A stretch of DNA of 64,000 bases from Streptococcus mitis. Lineage in GTDB: Bacteria; Bacillota; Bacilli; Lactobacillales; Streptococcaceae. This document shows, one piece after another, positions 32,495-41,800 of the stretch; the stretch's first letter is position 1, and every line of letters begins with the position of its first letter. The DNA lies in NCBI RefSeq assembly GCF_901542415.1, contig NZ_CABEHV010000004.1:372001-436000 (forward strand). Reading direction: 5' to 3'. The position numbers and the translations under genes were made by a program. Under the pieces are notes generated by a model. That model saw only the letters and a list, made by a program, of their open reading frames with translations. It ran no database searches and was not told the origin of the DNA.

Positions 32495-32508
32495 GAGTTT
32501 GAGTAATT

Positions 32509-32583
32509 AAAAAAGAGGTTGTCTGTAACCCAAAAGATAGATGAATAAGTCTAACTTTTGAGGTCACTACATTACCTCTTTTT
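32509..32583. terminator. Bidirectional terminator between ribF and the YitT gene
   Basis: AAAAAAGAGGT / ACCTCTTTTT outer arms enclose a second palindrome. It has an A-tract on the left and a T-tract on the right, between convergent genes. Confidence 0.7.
32520..32571. mobile_element. 52-bp IS-end-like palindrome (possible MITE relic)
   Basis: The left end TGTCTGTAACCCAAAAGATA and the right end read in reverse, TGTAGTGACCTCAAAAGTTA, are imperfect inverted copies meeting in the middle. The pattern TG...ACC..AAAAGTTAGA resembles the tips of IS3-family elements as I remember them. No transposase and no clear target duplication is visible. Confidence 0.4.
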
Positions 32584-32584
32584 A

Positions 32585-33430
32585 TTATTTTTCAAAGGTG
32601 AATCCTTCTCCAAGGATTTCATGGGCTTCTGTAATGGTTATAAAGGCTTGAGGATCGATTCGATGAATCATTTCCTTCATTTTCACAATCTCATTTCTAC
32701 CGACAATACAGTAAATAATTTTCAAATCTTTTTGACTATAGTAGCCTTGACCAGAAATAAAAGTAACGCCTCTACCTAGGTCATCATTAATCGCCTTAGC
32801 AAGTTGGTCAGGACGTTCGGTAATAATCATAAAGCCTTTACCAGCATAGCCTCCTTCGCCAATCAAATCAATGACACGCGAAACGATAAAATCAAATAAG
32901 AGCGTGTAGGAAACCAATCTCAAGTCCTTGAAGATTAGGAGAATGAGCATGAGAATACAAAAATCTAAGATAAAGAGCAGTTTTCCCATTGATATATGAG
33001 TGTACTTGTTGAGAATACGAGCTACAATATCAGTACCACCAGTTGTACCTCCAGCATTAAAGATAATTCCAAGACCAATTCCCAATAGAATCCCAGCTAT
33101 AAGGGCAGTGATTAGTAAATCACCTTGAAGATCAATATGAAGGGGAATACGTTCAAAAAAGGCCAACCAGGCGGACAAGGCTAAGGTTCCTAGTAAACTA
33201 GAATAGAGGGACTTTGCTCCAAAAATCTTCCAAGCTAGGATGAAAAGGGGAATATTAATCAGCAAATTCATAAGAGAAACAGGGATTTTAAAAAGATAAA
33301 AGGTGATGAGGGTAATACCTGTCGCCCCTCCCTCAAAGAGATGATGAGGAACTACAAAATAAGTTAGACCAAAAGCATAGATAGCAGCACCTAGTAAAAT
33401 GGTTAAAATGGGATAAATTTTTTTAATCAT
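32585..33430 (-). CDS. YitT-family membrane protein (DUF161 + DUF2179)
   Basis: 281 residues. Five or six hydrophobic helices in 1-190 (ILTILLGAAIYAFGLTYFVV, GGATGITLITFYLFKI and the glycine-rich LGLGIIFNAGGTTGGTDIVAR), then a soluble C-terminal DUF2179 domain (about 195-281, GKGFMIITERPDQLAKAI). Family of predicted transporters with no established substrate. Minus strand, convergent with ribF and divergent from degV. Confidence 0.85.
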   Translation of the reverse strand: MIKKIYPILTILLGAAIYAFGLTYFVVPHHLFEGGATGITLITFYLFKIPVSLMNLLINIPLFILAWKIFGAKSLYSSLLGTLALSAWLAFFERIPLHIDLQGDLLITALIAGILLGIGLGIIFNAGGTTGGTDIVARILNKYTHISMGKLLFILDFCILMLILLIFKDLRLVSYTLLFDFIVSRVIDLIGEGGYAGKGFMIITERPDQLAKAINDDLGRGVTFISGQGYYSQKDLKIIYCIVGRNEIVKMKEMIHRIDPQAFITITEAHEILGEGFTFEK

Positions 33431-33570
33431 AGGGACCTCTTTTCTTATAAGTAGATTATATCAAATTTTTAAGGAAAATTTGAATGACTCCATTAGGATT
33501 TTTAATCTTTTTTTGATATAATTAAAAGTAAGAAAACCAATCTGAATCCTAAAATAGAAAGATTGATACT

Positions 33571-34410
33571 ATGACAAAAATTAAGATTGTAACAGATTCA
33601 TCTGTTACTATTGAACCTGAACTAGTAAAACAATTAGATATCACTGTTGTTCCGTTATCTGTAATGATTGATAATGTTGTTTATTCTGATGCGGATTTGA
33701 AAGAAGAAGGTAAATTTCTTCAGTTGATGCAATCAAGTAAGAATCTTCCGAAAACAAGTCAGCCACCTGTAGGTGTCTTTGCTGAAGTTTTTGAAGACCT
33801 ATGCAAAGATGGTAGCCAGATTCTTGCTATTCATATGTCTCACGCCCTTTCTGGCACTGTAGAAGCGGCACGTCAAGGTGCTAGCTTATCTACTGCCGAT
33901 GTAACAGTTATTGATAGTTCCTTCACTGACCAAGCCCTGAAATTCCAAGTTGTTGAGGCTGCGAAGTTAGCACAAGAAGGCAAAGATATGGAGGAAATTT
34001 TAACTCGCATAGAAGAGGTTAAAAACCACACAGAACTCTATATTGGCGTTTCGACTTTGGAAAATCTTGTTAAAGGTGGACGAATAGGGCGTGTAACTGG
34101 ATTGTTGAGCTCCCTTCTCAATATCCGTGTTGTCATGCAGATGAAAGACCATGAATTGCAGCCAATCGTTAAAGGTCGTGGAGCTAAGACCTTTAAAAAA
34201 TGGTTGGATGAACTGACAAGTTCGCTTTCTGGACGTTCTGTAGCAGAGATTGGAATTTCATATTCTGGTAGTGCTGATTGGGCAAAAGAGATGAAAGAAA
34301 GTTTACAAGCTTATGTTGAAAAGCCAATTTCTGTTTTGGAAACAGGCTCTATTATTCAAACTCACACGGGTGAGAATGCTTGGGCTATTTTAGTACGTTA
34401 CCATTACTAA
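33571..34410 (+). CDS. DegV-family fatty-acid-binding protein
   Basis: 279 residues. DegV/FakB family: N-terminal [14 protein letters not shown] (about 4-17), [10 protein letters not shown] near 64-73, HMSHALSGT near 90-98 contacting the fatty acid headgroup, and [11 protein letters not shown] near 170-180. These proteins present fatty acids to the kinase FakA; whether this copy does so cannot be told. Leader of about 45 nt from a -10 TATAAT near 33517. Confidence 0.9.
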   Translation: MTKIKIVTDSSVTIEPELVKQLDITVVPLSVMIDNVVYSDADLKEEGKFLQLMQSSKNLPKTSQPPVGVFAEVFEDLCKDGSQILAIHMSHALSGTVEAARQGASLSTADVTVIDSSFTDQALKFQVVEAAKLAQEGKDMEEILTRIEEVKNHTELYIGVSTLENLVKGGRIGRVTGLLSSLLNIRVVMQMKDHELQPIVKGRGAKTFKKWLDELTSSLSGRSVAEIGISYSGSADWAKEMKESLQAYVEKPISVLETGSIIQTHTGENAWAILVRYHY

Positions 34411-34447
34411 AAAAATAAAGAAAATGGGAAGAAATAGCGTTTTTAAC

Positions 34448-34476
34448 TTGACCTAAAAGGGATTTTAGGATATGAT
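34448..34476 (+). promoter_or_regulatory. Promoter of hup
   Basis: TTGACC, exact 17-nt spacer, TATGAT. Confidence 0.75.
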
Positions 34477-34517
34477 TATATTTGTTAATTAGAAATAAAA
34501 TTGGAGGAATCATTAAC

Positions 34518-34793
34518 ATGGCAAACAAACAAGATTTGATCGCTAAAGTAGCAGAAGCTACAGAATTGACTAAGAAAGACTCAGCGGCAGCAGTTGAAGC
34601 TGTATTCGCAGCAGTAACTGAGTACCTTGCAGCTGGTGAAAAAGTTCAATTGATCGGTTTTGGTAACTTTGAAGTTCGTGAGCGTGCCGCACGTAAAGGT
34701 CGCAACCCACAAACTGGTAAAGAAATCAAAATTGCAGCTTCTAAAGTTCCAGCATTCAAAGCTGGTAAAGCTCTTAAAGACGCTGTTAAATAA
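34518..34793 (+). CDS. hup: Histone-like DNA-binding protein HU
   Basis: 91-residue nucleoid protein that bends and compacts DNA; the single, essential HU of streptococci. Start at the ATG at 34518 with GGAGG 12 nt upstream; the in-frame TTG at 34482 has no RBS. Signature [20 protein letters not shown] (about 46-65) and the C-terminal [15 protein letters not shown]. Codon use is strongly biased, like eno. Confidence 0.97.
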   Translation: MANKQDLIAKVAEATELTKKDSAAAVEAVFAAVTEYLAAGEKVQLIGFGNFEVRERAARKGRNPQTGKEIKIAASKVPAFKAGKALKDAVK

Positions 34794-34803
34794 TCAACCT
34801 TCC

Positions 34804-34851
34804 AAAAGCCTATTGTATCAAGCTTTCTAGCTTGGGCAATAGGCTTTTTTT
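34804..34851 (+). terminator. Terminator of hup
   Basis: AAAAGCCTATTG / CAATAGGCTTTTTTT long stem, with an inner CAAGC / GCTTG extension, and a 7-T run. Confidence 0.88.
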
Positions 34852-34857
34852 GTGTAT

Positions 34858-34876
34858 AGGGGGCAAAAAAGAGACA
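34858..34876 (+). repeat. AGGGGGCAAAAAAG motif past the hup terminator
   Basis: Shares the first 14 bases of the motif at 27195 and lies in the same place relative to a strong terminator. The second unit is degenerate (AGACAGAA instead of GGGCAAAA). Confidence 0.4.
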
Positions 34877-35005
34877 GAATCTGAATGAACTAGTAGCGGA
34901 AAATCTTTCAAGTACAGACTAATTCAAATTGCGTAGCAGAAATCATACAAATGAAATTGATTATAGTAAAATAGGATTAGAATTATTAAGAAAGTTGGTT
35001 TTTTA

Positions 35006-35713
35006 TTGGAAACGATAGTATTTTCAATCTCCGTTTTTTTAGCAGGGATCTTGTCCTTCTTTTCCCCCTGCATTTTTCCTCTGTTACCTGTTTATACTGG
35101 AATTTTATTGGATGATCAGGAAAGTGCAAAAAGCTTTTCTTTGTTTGGGAGAAAGGTTTCCTGGTCAGGTCTGATTCGAACTCTTTGCTTTATCGCAGGT
35201 ATCTCTCTCATTTTCTTTATTTTAGGCTTTGGTGCTGGTTACTTTGGTAATATTCTCTATGCCAATTGGTTTCGTTACACCATGGGAACAATTATTATCA
35301 TTTTAGGCCTTCACCAGATGGAAATTTTTCATTTTAAGAAATTAGAGGTTCAAAAAAGCTTTACTTTTAAGAAATCAGAAGCCAATCGTTATTGGTCGGC
35401 CTTTTTACTCGGTATTACTTTTAGCTTTGGTTGGACGCCTTGTATTGGTCCAGTTTTAAGTTCTGTTTTAGCGCTTGCGGCTTCTGGAGGCAATGGTGCT
35501 TGGCAAGGTGCAATCTATACCTTAATTTACACTCTGGGGATGGCCATTCCTTTCTTGATCTTGGCCCTAGCTTCAGGAGTAGTGATGCCTTATTTTAGTA
35601 AAATTAAACGTCATATGATGCTACTGAAGAAAATTGGTGGTTTCCTCATTATTTTAATGGGAATTTTATTACTATTAGGACAAGTAAATGTTCTAGCTGG
35701 AATTTTTGAATAA
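35006..35713 (+). CDS. ccdA1: CcdA-family thiol-disulfide transporter
   Basis: Carries reducing equivalents from cytoplasmic thioredoxin across the membrane. 235 residues, six transmembrane helices. Redox cysteines in FFSPCIFPLLP (about C22) and GWTPCIGPV (about C148) lie in the two symmetric helix pairs. Start appears to be TTG at 35006, with no strong SD. Its end is 11 nt before the lipoprotein thioredoxin gene, its natural partner; matches the pneumococcal CcdA1-Etrx1 pair as I recall it. Confidence 0.9.
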   Translation: METIVFSISVFLAGILSFFSPCIFPLLPVYTGILLDDQESAKSFSLFGRKVSWSGLIRTLCFIAGISLIFFILGFGAGYFGNILYANWFRYTMGTIIIILGLHQMEIFHFKKLEVQKSFTFKKSEANRYWSAFLLGITFSFGWTPCIGPVLSSVLALAASGGNGAWQGAIYTLIYTLGMAIPFLILALASGVVMPYFSKIKRHMMLLKKIGGFLIILMGILLLLGQVNVLAGIFE

Positions 35714-35724
35714 AGGAGAAAAAG

Positions 35725-36291
35725 ATGAAAAAAGTAATGTTTGCTGGCTTAAGCCTCTTGTCATTAGTCGTATTGATGGCCTGTGGTGAGGAAGAGACTA
35801 AAAAGACTCAAGCTCCACAACAATCCCCAAAACAACAGCAACAAACGACTGTACAACAAATTGCTGTTGGGAAAGAGGCTCCAGACTTCACCTTGCAATC
35901 TATGGATGGTAAAGAAGTTAAGTTATCTGATTATAAGGGGAAAAAAGTCTACTTGAAGTTTTGGGCTTCATGGTGTGGTCCATGTAAGAAAAGTATGCCT
36001 GAGTTGATGGAATTAGCGGCGAAACCAGATCGTGATTTTGAAATTCTTAGTGTCATTGCACCAGGAATTCAAGGTGAAAAAACTGTCGAGCAATTCCCAC
36101 AATGGTTCCAAGATCAAGGATATAAAGATATCCCGGTTCTTTATGATACAAAAGCAACTACATTCCAAGCTTATCAAATTCGAAGTATTCCTACAGAATA
36201 TCTAATTGATAGTCAAGGAAAGATTGGAAAGATTCAATTTGGTGCTATCAGCAACGCAGATGCAGAAGCAGCCTTTAAAGAAATGAACTAG
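35725..36291 (+). CDS. etrx1: Surface lipoprotein thioredoxin (Etrx1 / TlpA-like)
   Basis: 188 residues. Lipoprotein signal with lipobox VLMAC20; a Gln/Lys-rich linker (about 25-48); then a TlpA/ResA-type AhpC-TSA thioredoxin domain with WASWC84GPC87 and the cis-Pro region RSIPTEYLID near 152-161. It should take electrons from CcdA1 and reduce exported proteins, in pneumococcus including methionine sulfoxide reductase. RBS AAAGGAG; terminator directly after. Confidence 0.93.
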   Translation: MKKVMFAGLSLLSLVVLMACGEEETKKTQAPQQSPKQQQQTTVQQIAVGKEAPDFTLQSMDGKEVKLSDYKGKKVYLKFWASWCGPCKKSMPELMELAAKPDRDFEILSVIAPGIQGEKTVEQFPQWFQDQGYKDIPVLYDTKATTFQAYQIRSIPTEYLIDSQGKIGKIQFGAISNADAEAAFKEMN

Positions 36292-36300
36292 AATAGATAA

Positions 36301-36334
36301 AAATCTGATTACAAGAGAGTAGTCAGATTTTTTT
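36301..36334 (+). terminator. Terminator of ccdA1-etrx1
   Basis: AAATCTGATTAC / GTAGTCAGATTTTTTT hairpin. Confidence 0.88.
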
Positions 36335-36413
36335 AGAAAATTATTTTATAAATATTCACAATTCTCCTATATTTATGGTAAAATAGAATCATCATTTTAT
36401 TTTGGAGTCAAAG

Positions 36414-37805
36414 ATGAATATATTTAGAACAAAAAATGTTAGTTTGGATAAAACGGAGATGCACAGGCATTTGAAGTTATGGGATTTGATTTTGCTGGGT
36501 ATCGGAGCCATGGTAGGGACAGGTGTCTTTACAATAACAGGTACTGCAGCCGCAACTCTAGCGGGTCCAGCCCTAGTGATTTCAATCGTCATTTCTGCCT
36601 TGTGTGTAGGATTATCAGCCCTCTTTTTTGCAGAATTTGCTTCACGAGTACCCGCTACAGGTGGTGCCTACAGCTATCTCTATGCTATTTTAGGAGAATT
36701 CCCAGCTTGGTTGGCTGGTTGGTTAACCATGATGGAATTCATGACAGCCATATCTGGTGTGGCTTCGGGTTGGGCAGCTTATTTTAAAGGCTTGCTCTCT
36801 CAATATGGGATAGCCCTTCCTCAGGCTTTAAATGGTACCTTTAATCCTCAAGCAGGGACATTTGTTGATTTATTGCCTATTCTTGTCTTGGTATTGGTGA
36901 CCTCACTTGTTTTACTCAATGCTAAAGCAGCATTACGTTTTAATTCTATTCTAGTGATTTTGAAATTTTCCGCTTTAGCTCTCTTTATTTTGGTGGGAAT
37001 TTGGCATATCAAGCTTGATAATTGGAGCAATTTTGCTCCTTATGGTTTTGGACAAATCTATGGTGCTAGTACTGGTATTATGGCTGGTGCGTCCTTAATG
37101 TTCTTTGGATTTTTAGGCTTCGAATCCATCTCTATGGCTGTAGATGAGGTCAAGACTCCTCAAAAAAATATTCCTAGAGGGATTGTCTTATCGCTTTCTA
37201 TCGTAACCATTCTTTATGCCTTGGTGACGCTTGTCTTAACTGGTGTGGTCCATTATAGCCATCTAAATGTCGACGATGCCGTTGCCTTTGCCCTTCGTAG
37301 CGTTGGGATCAGTTGGGCAGCCAACTATGTATCATTAGTTGCTATCTTAACCTTGATTACGGTTTGTATCTCAATGACTTATGCCCTATCTCGTATGATT
37401 TACAGTTTAGCGCGTGACGGATTGATGCCTGCCGCCTTTAAAGAATTAACAAAGACTAGCAAGGTACCAAAGAATGCTACTATCTTGACCGGTCTAGCTT
37501 CAGCAGTAGCAGCAGGAATGTTCCCTCTTGCTAGTATCGCAGCCTTCTTAAATATTTGTACCTTGGCCTACTTGATCATGCTGGCTTATGGTCTGATTCG
37601 CTTACGGAAAGAAAAAGGAATGCCCAAAGCTGGAGAATTTAAAACACCATTGGTACCTCTGTTACCGATTTTATCAATCATCATTTGTTTATCCTTTATG
37701 TTGCAGTATAATATGGAAACTTGGATTGCTTTCCTAGTTGCATTGTTAGTAGGAAGTATTATTTACTTTACTTATGGTTATAAGCATTCTACCATAGAAG
37801 AATAA
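36414..37805 (+). CDS. APC-superfamily amino acid permease (YfnA/CAT type)
   Basis: 463 residues from the ATG at 36414; TTGGAG at 36402 is the RBS and not a start. About 12-14 hydrophobic helices. N-terminal LGIGAMVGTGVFTITG (about 27-42) is the APC substrate-binding helix; FFGFLGFESISMAVDEVKTP near 225-245 is the family's helix 6 motif. Closest to cationic amino acid transporters, but specificity is not shown. Own promoter (TAAAAT near 36380) and terminator. Confidence 0.88.
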   Translation: MNIFRTKNVSLDKTEMHRHLKLWDLILLGIGAMVGTGVFTITGTAAATLAGPALVISIVISALCVGLSALFFAEFASRVPATGGAYSYLYAILGEFPAWLAGWLTMMEFMTAISGVASGWAAYFKGLLSQYGIALPQALNGTFNPQAGTFVDLLPILVLVLVTSLVLLNAKAALRFNSILVILKFSALALFILVGIWHIKLDNWSNFAPYGFGQIYGASTGIMAGASLMFFGFLGFESISMAVDEVKTPQKNIPRGIVLSLSIVTILYALVTLVLTGVVHYSHLNVDDAVAFALRSVGISWAANYVSLVAILTLITVCISMTYALSRMIYSLARDGLMPAAFKELTKTSKVPKNATILTGLASAVAAGMFPLASIAAFLNICTLAYLIMLAYGLIRLRKEKGMPKAGEFKTPLVPLLPILSIIICLSFMLQYNMETWIAFLVALLVGSIIYFTYGYKHSTIEE

Positions 37806-37811
37806 AGTGAG

Positions 37812-37846
37812 AATCTGTTGAGTTATTGGAACTTAGCAGATTTTTA
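37812..37846 (+). terminator. Terminator of the permease gene
   Basis: Imperfect AATCTGTTGAGTT / AACTTAGCAGATTTTT hairpin. Confidence 0.7.
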
Positions 37847-37883
37847 TATGTGAAAGAAATTTCAAATTTTTTCTAAAAATAGC

Positions 37884-37912
37884 TTGACAGATTAAATTTT
37901 TAGGAGTAGAAT
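37884..37912 (+). promoter_or_regulatory. Promoter of adcAII-phtD
   Basis: TTGACA, exact 17-nt spacer, TAGAAT, with the AdcR boxes immediately downstream over the start of transcription. Confidence 0.8.
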
Positions 37913-37913
37913 G

Positions 37914-37937
37914 TTTACCAGTTAATTAAATAGTTAA
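37914..37937 (+). promoter_or_regulatory. Two abutting AdcR zinc-repressor boxes
   Basis: TTTACCAGTTAA (37914-37925) and TTAAATAGTTAA (37926-37937) are each close to the streptococcal AdcR consensus TTAACYRGTTAA and touch end to end. AdcR with zinc should block this promoter. Confidence 0.78.
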
Positions 37938-37947
37938 GGGGTTGTTT

Positions 37948-38865
37948 ATGAAAAAACAGAGTTTATTTTTAGTATTGTTAAGTATCTTTCTTTTGTGTTT
38001 AGGGGCTTGTGGCCAAAAGGAAAGTCAGACTGGGAAAGGGATGAAAATTGTGACCAGTTTTTATCCTATCTACGCTATGGTCAAGGAAGTATCTGGTGAC
38101 TTGAATGATGTTCGGATGATTCAGTCAAGTAGTGGAATTCACTCCTTTGAACCTTCGGCAAATGATATCGCAGCTATCTATGATGCAGATGTCTTTGTTT
38201 ACCATTCTCATACGCTCGAATCTTGGGCAGGAAGTCTAGATCCCAATCTTAAAAAATCCAAAGTGAAGGTTTTAGAGGCTTCAGAGGGAATGACTTTAGA
38301 CCGCGTCCCAGGGCTAGAAGATGTGGAAGCAGGGGACGGAGTTGATGAAAAAACGCTCTATGATCCTCACACTTGGCTAGATCCTGAAAAAGCTGGTGAA
38401 GAAGCCCAGATTATCGCTGATAAACTTTCAGAGGTGGATAGTGAACATAAAGAAACTTATCAAAAAAATGCGGAAACCTTTATCAAAAAAGCTCAGGAAC
38501 TAACTAAGAAATTCCAACCTAAATTTGAAAAGGCGACTCAGAAAACCTTTGTAACACAACATACAGCCTTTTCTTATCTAGCGAAGCGATTTGGACTCAA
38601 TCAACTTGGTATTGCAGGTATCTCTCCAGAACAAGAACCAAGTCCAAGACAACTAACAGAAATTCAGGAATTTGTTAAAACCTATAAAGTTAAAACGATT
38701 TTTACAGAAAGTAACGCTTCTTCAAAAGTAGCTGAAACTCTTGTCAAATCAACAGGTGTGGGTCTTAAAACTCTGAATCCTTTAGAGGCAGACCCACAAA
38801 ATGACAAGACTTATCTAGAAAATCTTGAAGAAAATATGAGTGTTTTAGCAGAAGAATTGAAATGA
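37948..38865 (+). CDS. adcAII: Zinc-binding lipoprotein AdcAII (Lmb family)
   Basis: Substrate-binding protein of the Zn2+ ABC importer AdcCB (encoded elsewhere). 305 residues from the ATG at 37948, with AAGGGG as RBS. Lipobox LGAC21. Cluster A-I solute-binding fold with zinc ligands H65 (GIHSFEP), H141 (DPHTWLD), H205 (TQHTAFSY) and a late acidic residue near 280. It lacks the His-rich loop of AdcA. phtD begins 7 nt later, in line with the known hand-over of zinc from Pht proteins to AdcAII. Confidence 0.95.
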   Translation: MKKQSLFLVLLSIFLLCLGACGQKESQTGKGMKIVTSFYPIYAMVKEVSGDLNDVRMIQSSSGIHSFEPSANDIAAIYDADVFVYHSHTLESWAGSLDPNLKKSKVKVLEASEGMTLDRVPGLEDVEAGDGVDEKTLYDPHTWLDPEKAGEEAQIIADKLSEVDSEHKETYQKNAETFIKKAQELTKKFQPKFEKATQKTFVTQHTAFSYLAKRFGLNQLGIAGISPEQEPSPRQLTEIQEFVKTYKVKTIFTESNASSKVAETLVKSTGVGLKTLNPLEADPQNDKTYLENLEENMSVLAEELK

Positions 38866-38872
38866 GGAGATT

Positions 38873-41800
38873 ATGAAAATCAATAAAAAATATGTGGCGG
38901 GTTCGGTGGCAGTTCTTGCCCTAAGTGTTTGTTCCTATGAACTTGGTCGTTACCAAGCTGGTCAAGTTAAGAAAGATTCTAATCGAGTAGCTTATATAGA
39001 TGGTGATCAGGCTGGTCAAAAAGCAGAGAACTTGACACCAGATGAAGTCAGTAAGAGAGAGGGAATCAACGCAGAACAGATCGTCATCAAGATTACGGAT
39101 CAAGGTTATGTGACCTCTCATGGAGACCATTATCACTACTATAATGGGAAGGTTCCTTATGATGCTATCATCAGTGAAGAACTCCTCATGAAAGATCCGA
39201 ATTATCAGTTGAAGGATTCAGACATTGTCAATGAAATCAAGGGTGGCTATGTGATTAAGGTAGACGGGAAATACTATGTTTACCTTAAAGATGCGGCTCA
39301 TGCGGACAATATTCGGACAAAAGAAGAGATTAAACGTCAGAAGCAGGAACATAGTCATAATCATAATACAAGTACTGATAATGCTGTTGCTGCAGCCAGA
39401 GCTCAGGGCCGTTATACAACGGACGATGGGTATATCTTCAATGCATCTGATATCATAGAAGATACGGGTGATGCTTATATTGTACCTCACGGCAATCACT
39501 TCCACTATATTCCGAAGAGTGACTTGTCTGCCAGTGAATTAGCTGCTGCCCAAGCCTTCTTATCTGGAAAAGGCAGTCGATTAAGTACGGTTGAATATCG
39601 TTCGAGCAGGGGAGAAACAAGATCTAATGTGAGAACGAGTCAATCTGAAGCTCCTCAAAATCCTACAACAGCTCCGGAGAGCCAAAGTGAGGATTTAGCT
39701 AGTCTTCTTCAAGAATTGTACGCTTTGCCACTTAGCCAACGTCATGTGGAGTCTGATGGATTAGTATTTGACCCAGCACAGATTACAAAACGTACAGCAA
39801 ATGGTGTGGCAGTGCCTCACGGGGATCATTTCCATTTCATTCCTTATTCGCAAATGTCTGCCTTGGAAGAAAAATTGGCTCGAAATCTGCCAATTGGCGG
39901 TCAGCCAGTTCAAGGTCATTCTGATAATACGAAACCAAGCAGTACAGATAAACCAAGTTCAACACCAAGTTCACCGATTAAACCAAACTTTAATCTCAAT
40001 ACGCAGGCACCAAATCGAGGAACTGGGGGCGCTTATACAACGGATGATGGGTATGTCTTTAGTCCGACAGATGTGATTGAAGATACAGGTGACGCTTTTG
40101 TTGTACCGCATGGCAATCATTTCCACTATATACCTAAGAGTGATTTGTCAGCAGGAGAATTGGTTGCTGCCCAAGCTTATTGGAATGGTAAGCAGGGCTC
40201 ACATTCTGCTACAAGCTCAAGTAAACCAAGTAGTAACAATCCAAATCCGGCTCCAGCCCAACCAAGTTTGACAGAGACTCCAAACTTGACTGTCACCCCA
40301 ACTTATCATCAAGACCAAGGGGAAGATATCCCAACACTTTTAAGTGAATTGTATGCCAAACCTTTATCAGAACGACATGTGGAATCTGATGGCCTAGTCT
40401 TTGATCCGGCACAAATCATCAAACGTACAACTAACGGTGTCGCAGTGCCTCACGGAGACCATTATCACTTTATCCCTTACTCCCAAATGTCCCCTTTGGA
40501 AGAAAAATTAGCTCGTATGATAGCTGTCAAGGGACAAAATGGCAATGTTTTGCCAAGCGTCACTCCACTGAAGCCAGCGCCTACTACCAAACCTCAAGCG
40601 CCAGCGGAAAATAAAACGACTGAATTTGATGTCAAGCAGGTTGTTAGAAAAGTTGGCGACGGATATATTATAGAGGATAAGGGCGTTAGTCGTTATGTTC
40701 TTGCTAAAGATTTGGCCAAGGATAAGATTGATACTATTGAAAATCTCTTGTCTAAGAAAACTCAAGAGACACATGCGCTAGTTGCGAAGAAAGAAAATGT
40801 CGCTCCTCGTGACCAAGAATTTTATGATAAAGTATATAATTTATTGGCCAAGGCTCATAAAGCCTTATCTGAAAATAAAGGTCGCGTTTCTGATTTCCAA
40901 GCCCTAGACAAATTAGCGGAACGCTTGAACGATGAATCTTCTAATAAAGGAAAATTGGTAGATGATTTATTGGCATTCCTAGCACCAATTACCCATCCAG
41001 AGCGACTTGGCAAACCAAATGCTCAAATTGCTTATACAGACGATGAAATTAAATTAGCGAAAATAGCAGGCAAGTACACAACAGAAGATGGTTATATCTT
41101 TGACACTCGTGATATTACCAGTGATGAGGGAGATGCTTATGTAACTCCGCATATGACCCATAGTCATTGGATTAAGAAAGAGAGCTTGTCTGAAGCTGAA
41201 AGAGTGGCAGCTCAGGCTTATGCTAAAGAGAAAGGTTTGACACCTCCTTCAACAGAGAATCAGGGTTCAGGAAATACTGAGGTTAAAGGAGTAGAAGCAA
41301 TCTATAATAAAGTGAAAGCAGCTAAGAAGATCCCACTTGATCATATTCCTTACAATCTACAACATACTGTTGAAGTTAAAAATGGTAGCTTAATTATACC
41401 TCATTACGACCATTACCATAACATTAAATTTGGTTGGTTTGATGAAGGACTCTATGAAGCACCTAAGGGTTATAGCCTGGAGGATCTCTTTGCGACTGTA
41501 AAATATTACGTTGAACATCCTGAAGAACGTCCTCACTCAGATAATGGTTGGGGAAATGCCAGCGACCTTGTTCGTAAAAATAAGGCAGACCAAGACAGTA
41601 AATCTGATGAAGATAAGGAAGATCGTCATGAATCAGACGAGTCAACTCGTCCTGAATCCAATGAAAAAGAAAATCATACAGGTTCAACCCCTTCAGTAGA
41701 TAATCTTTATAAACCGAGCACTGATGAAGACGAGACAGAAGAAGTATCTAAAGATACAACAGACGAAGCTGAAGTACCTCAAGTAGAAACCGAAAAAGTA

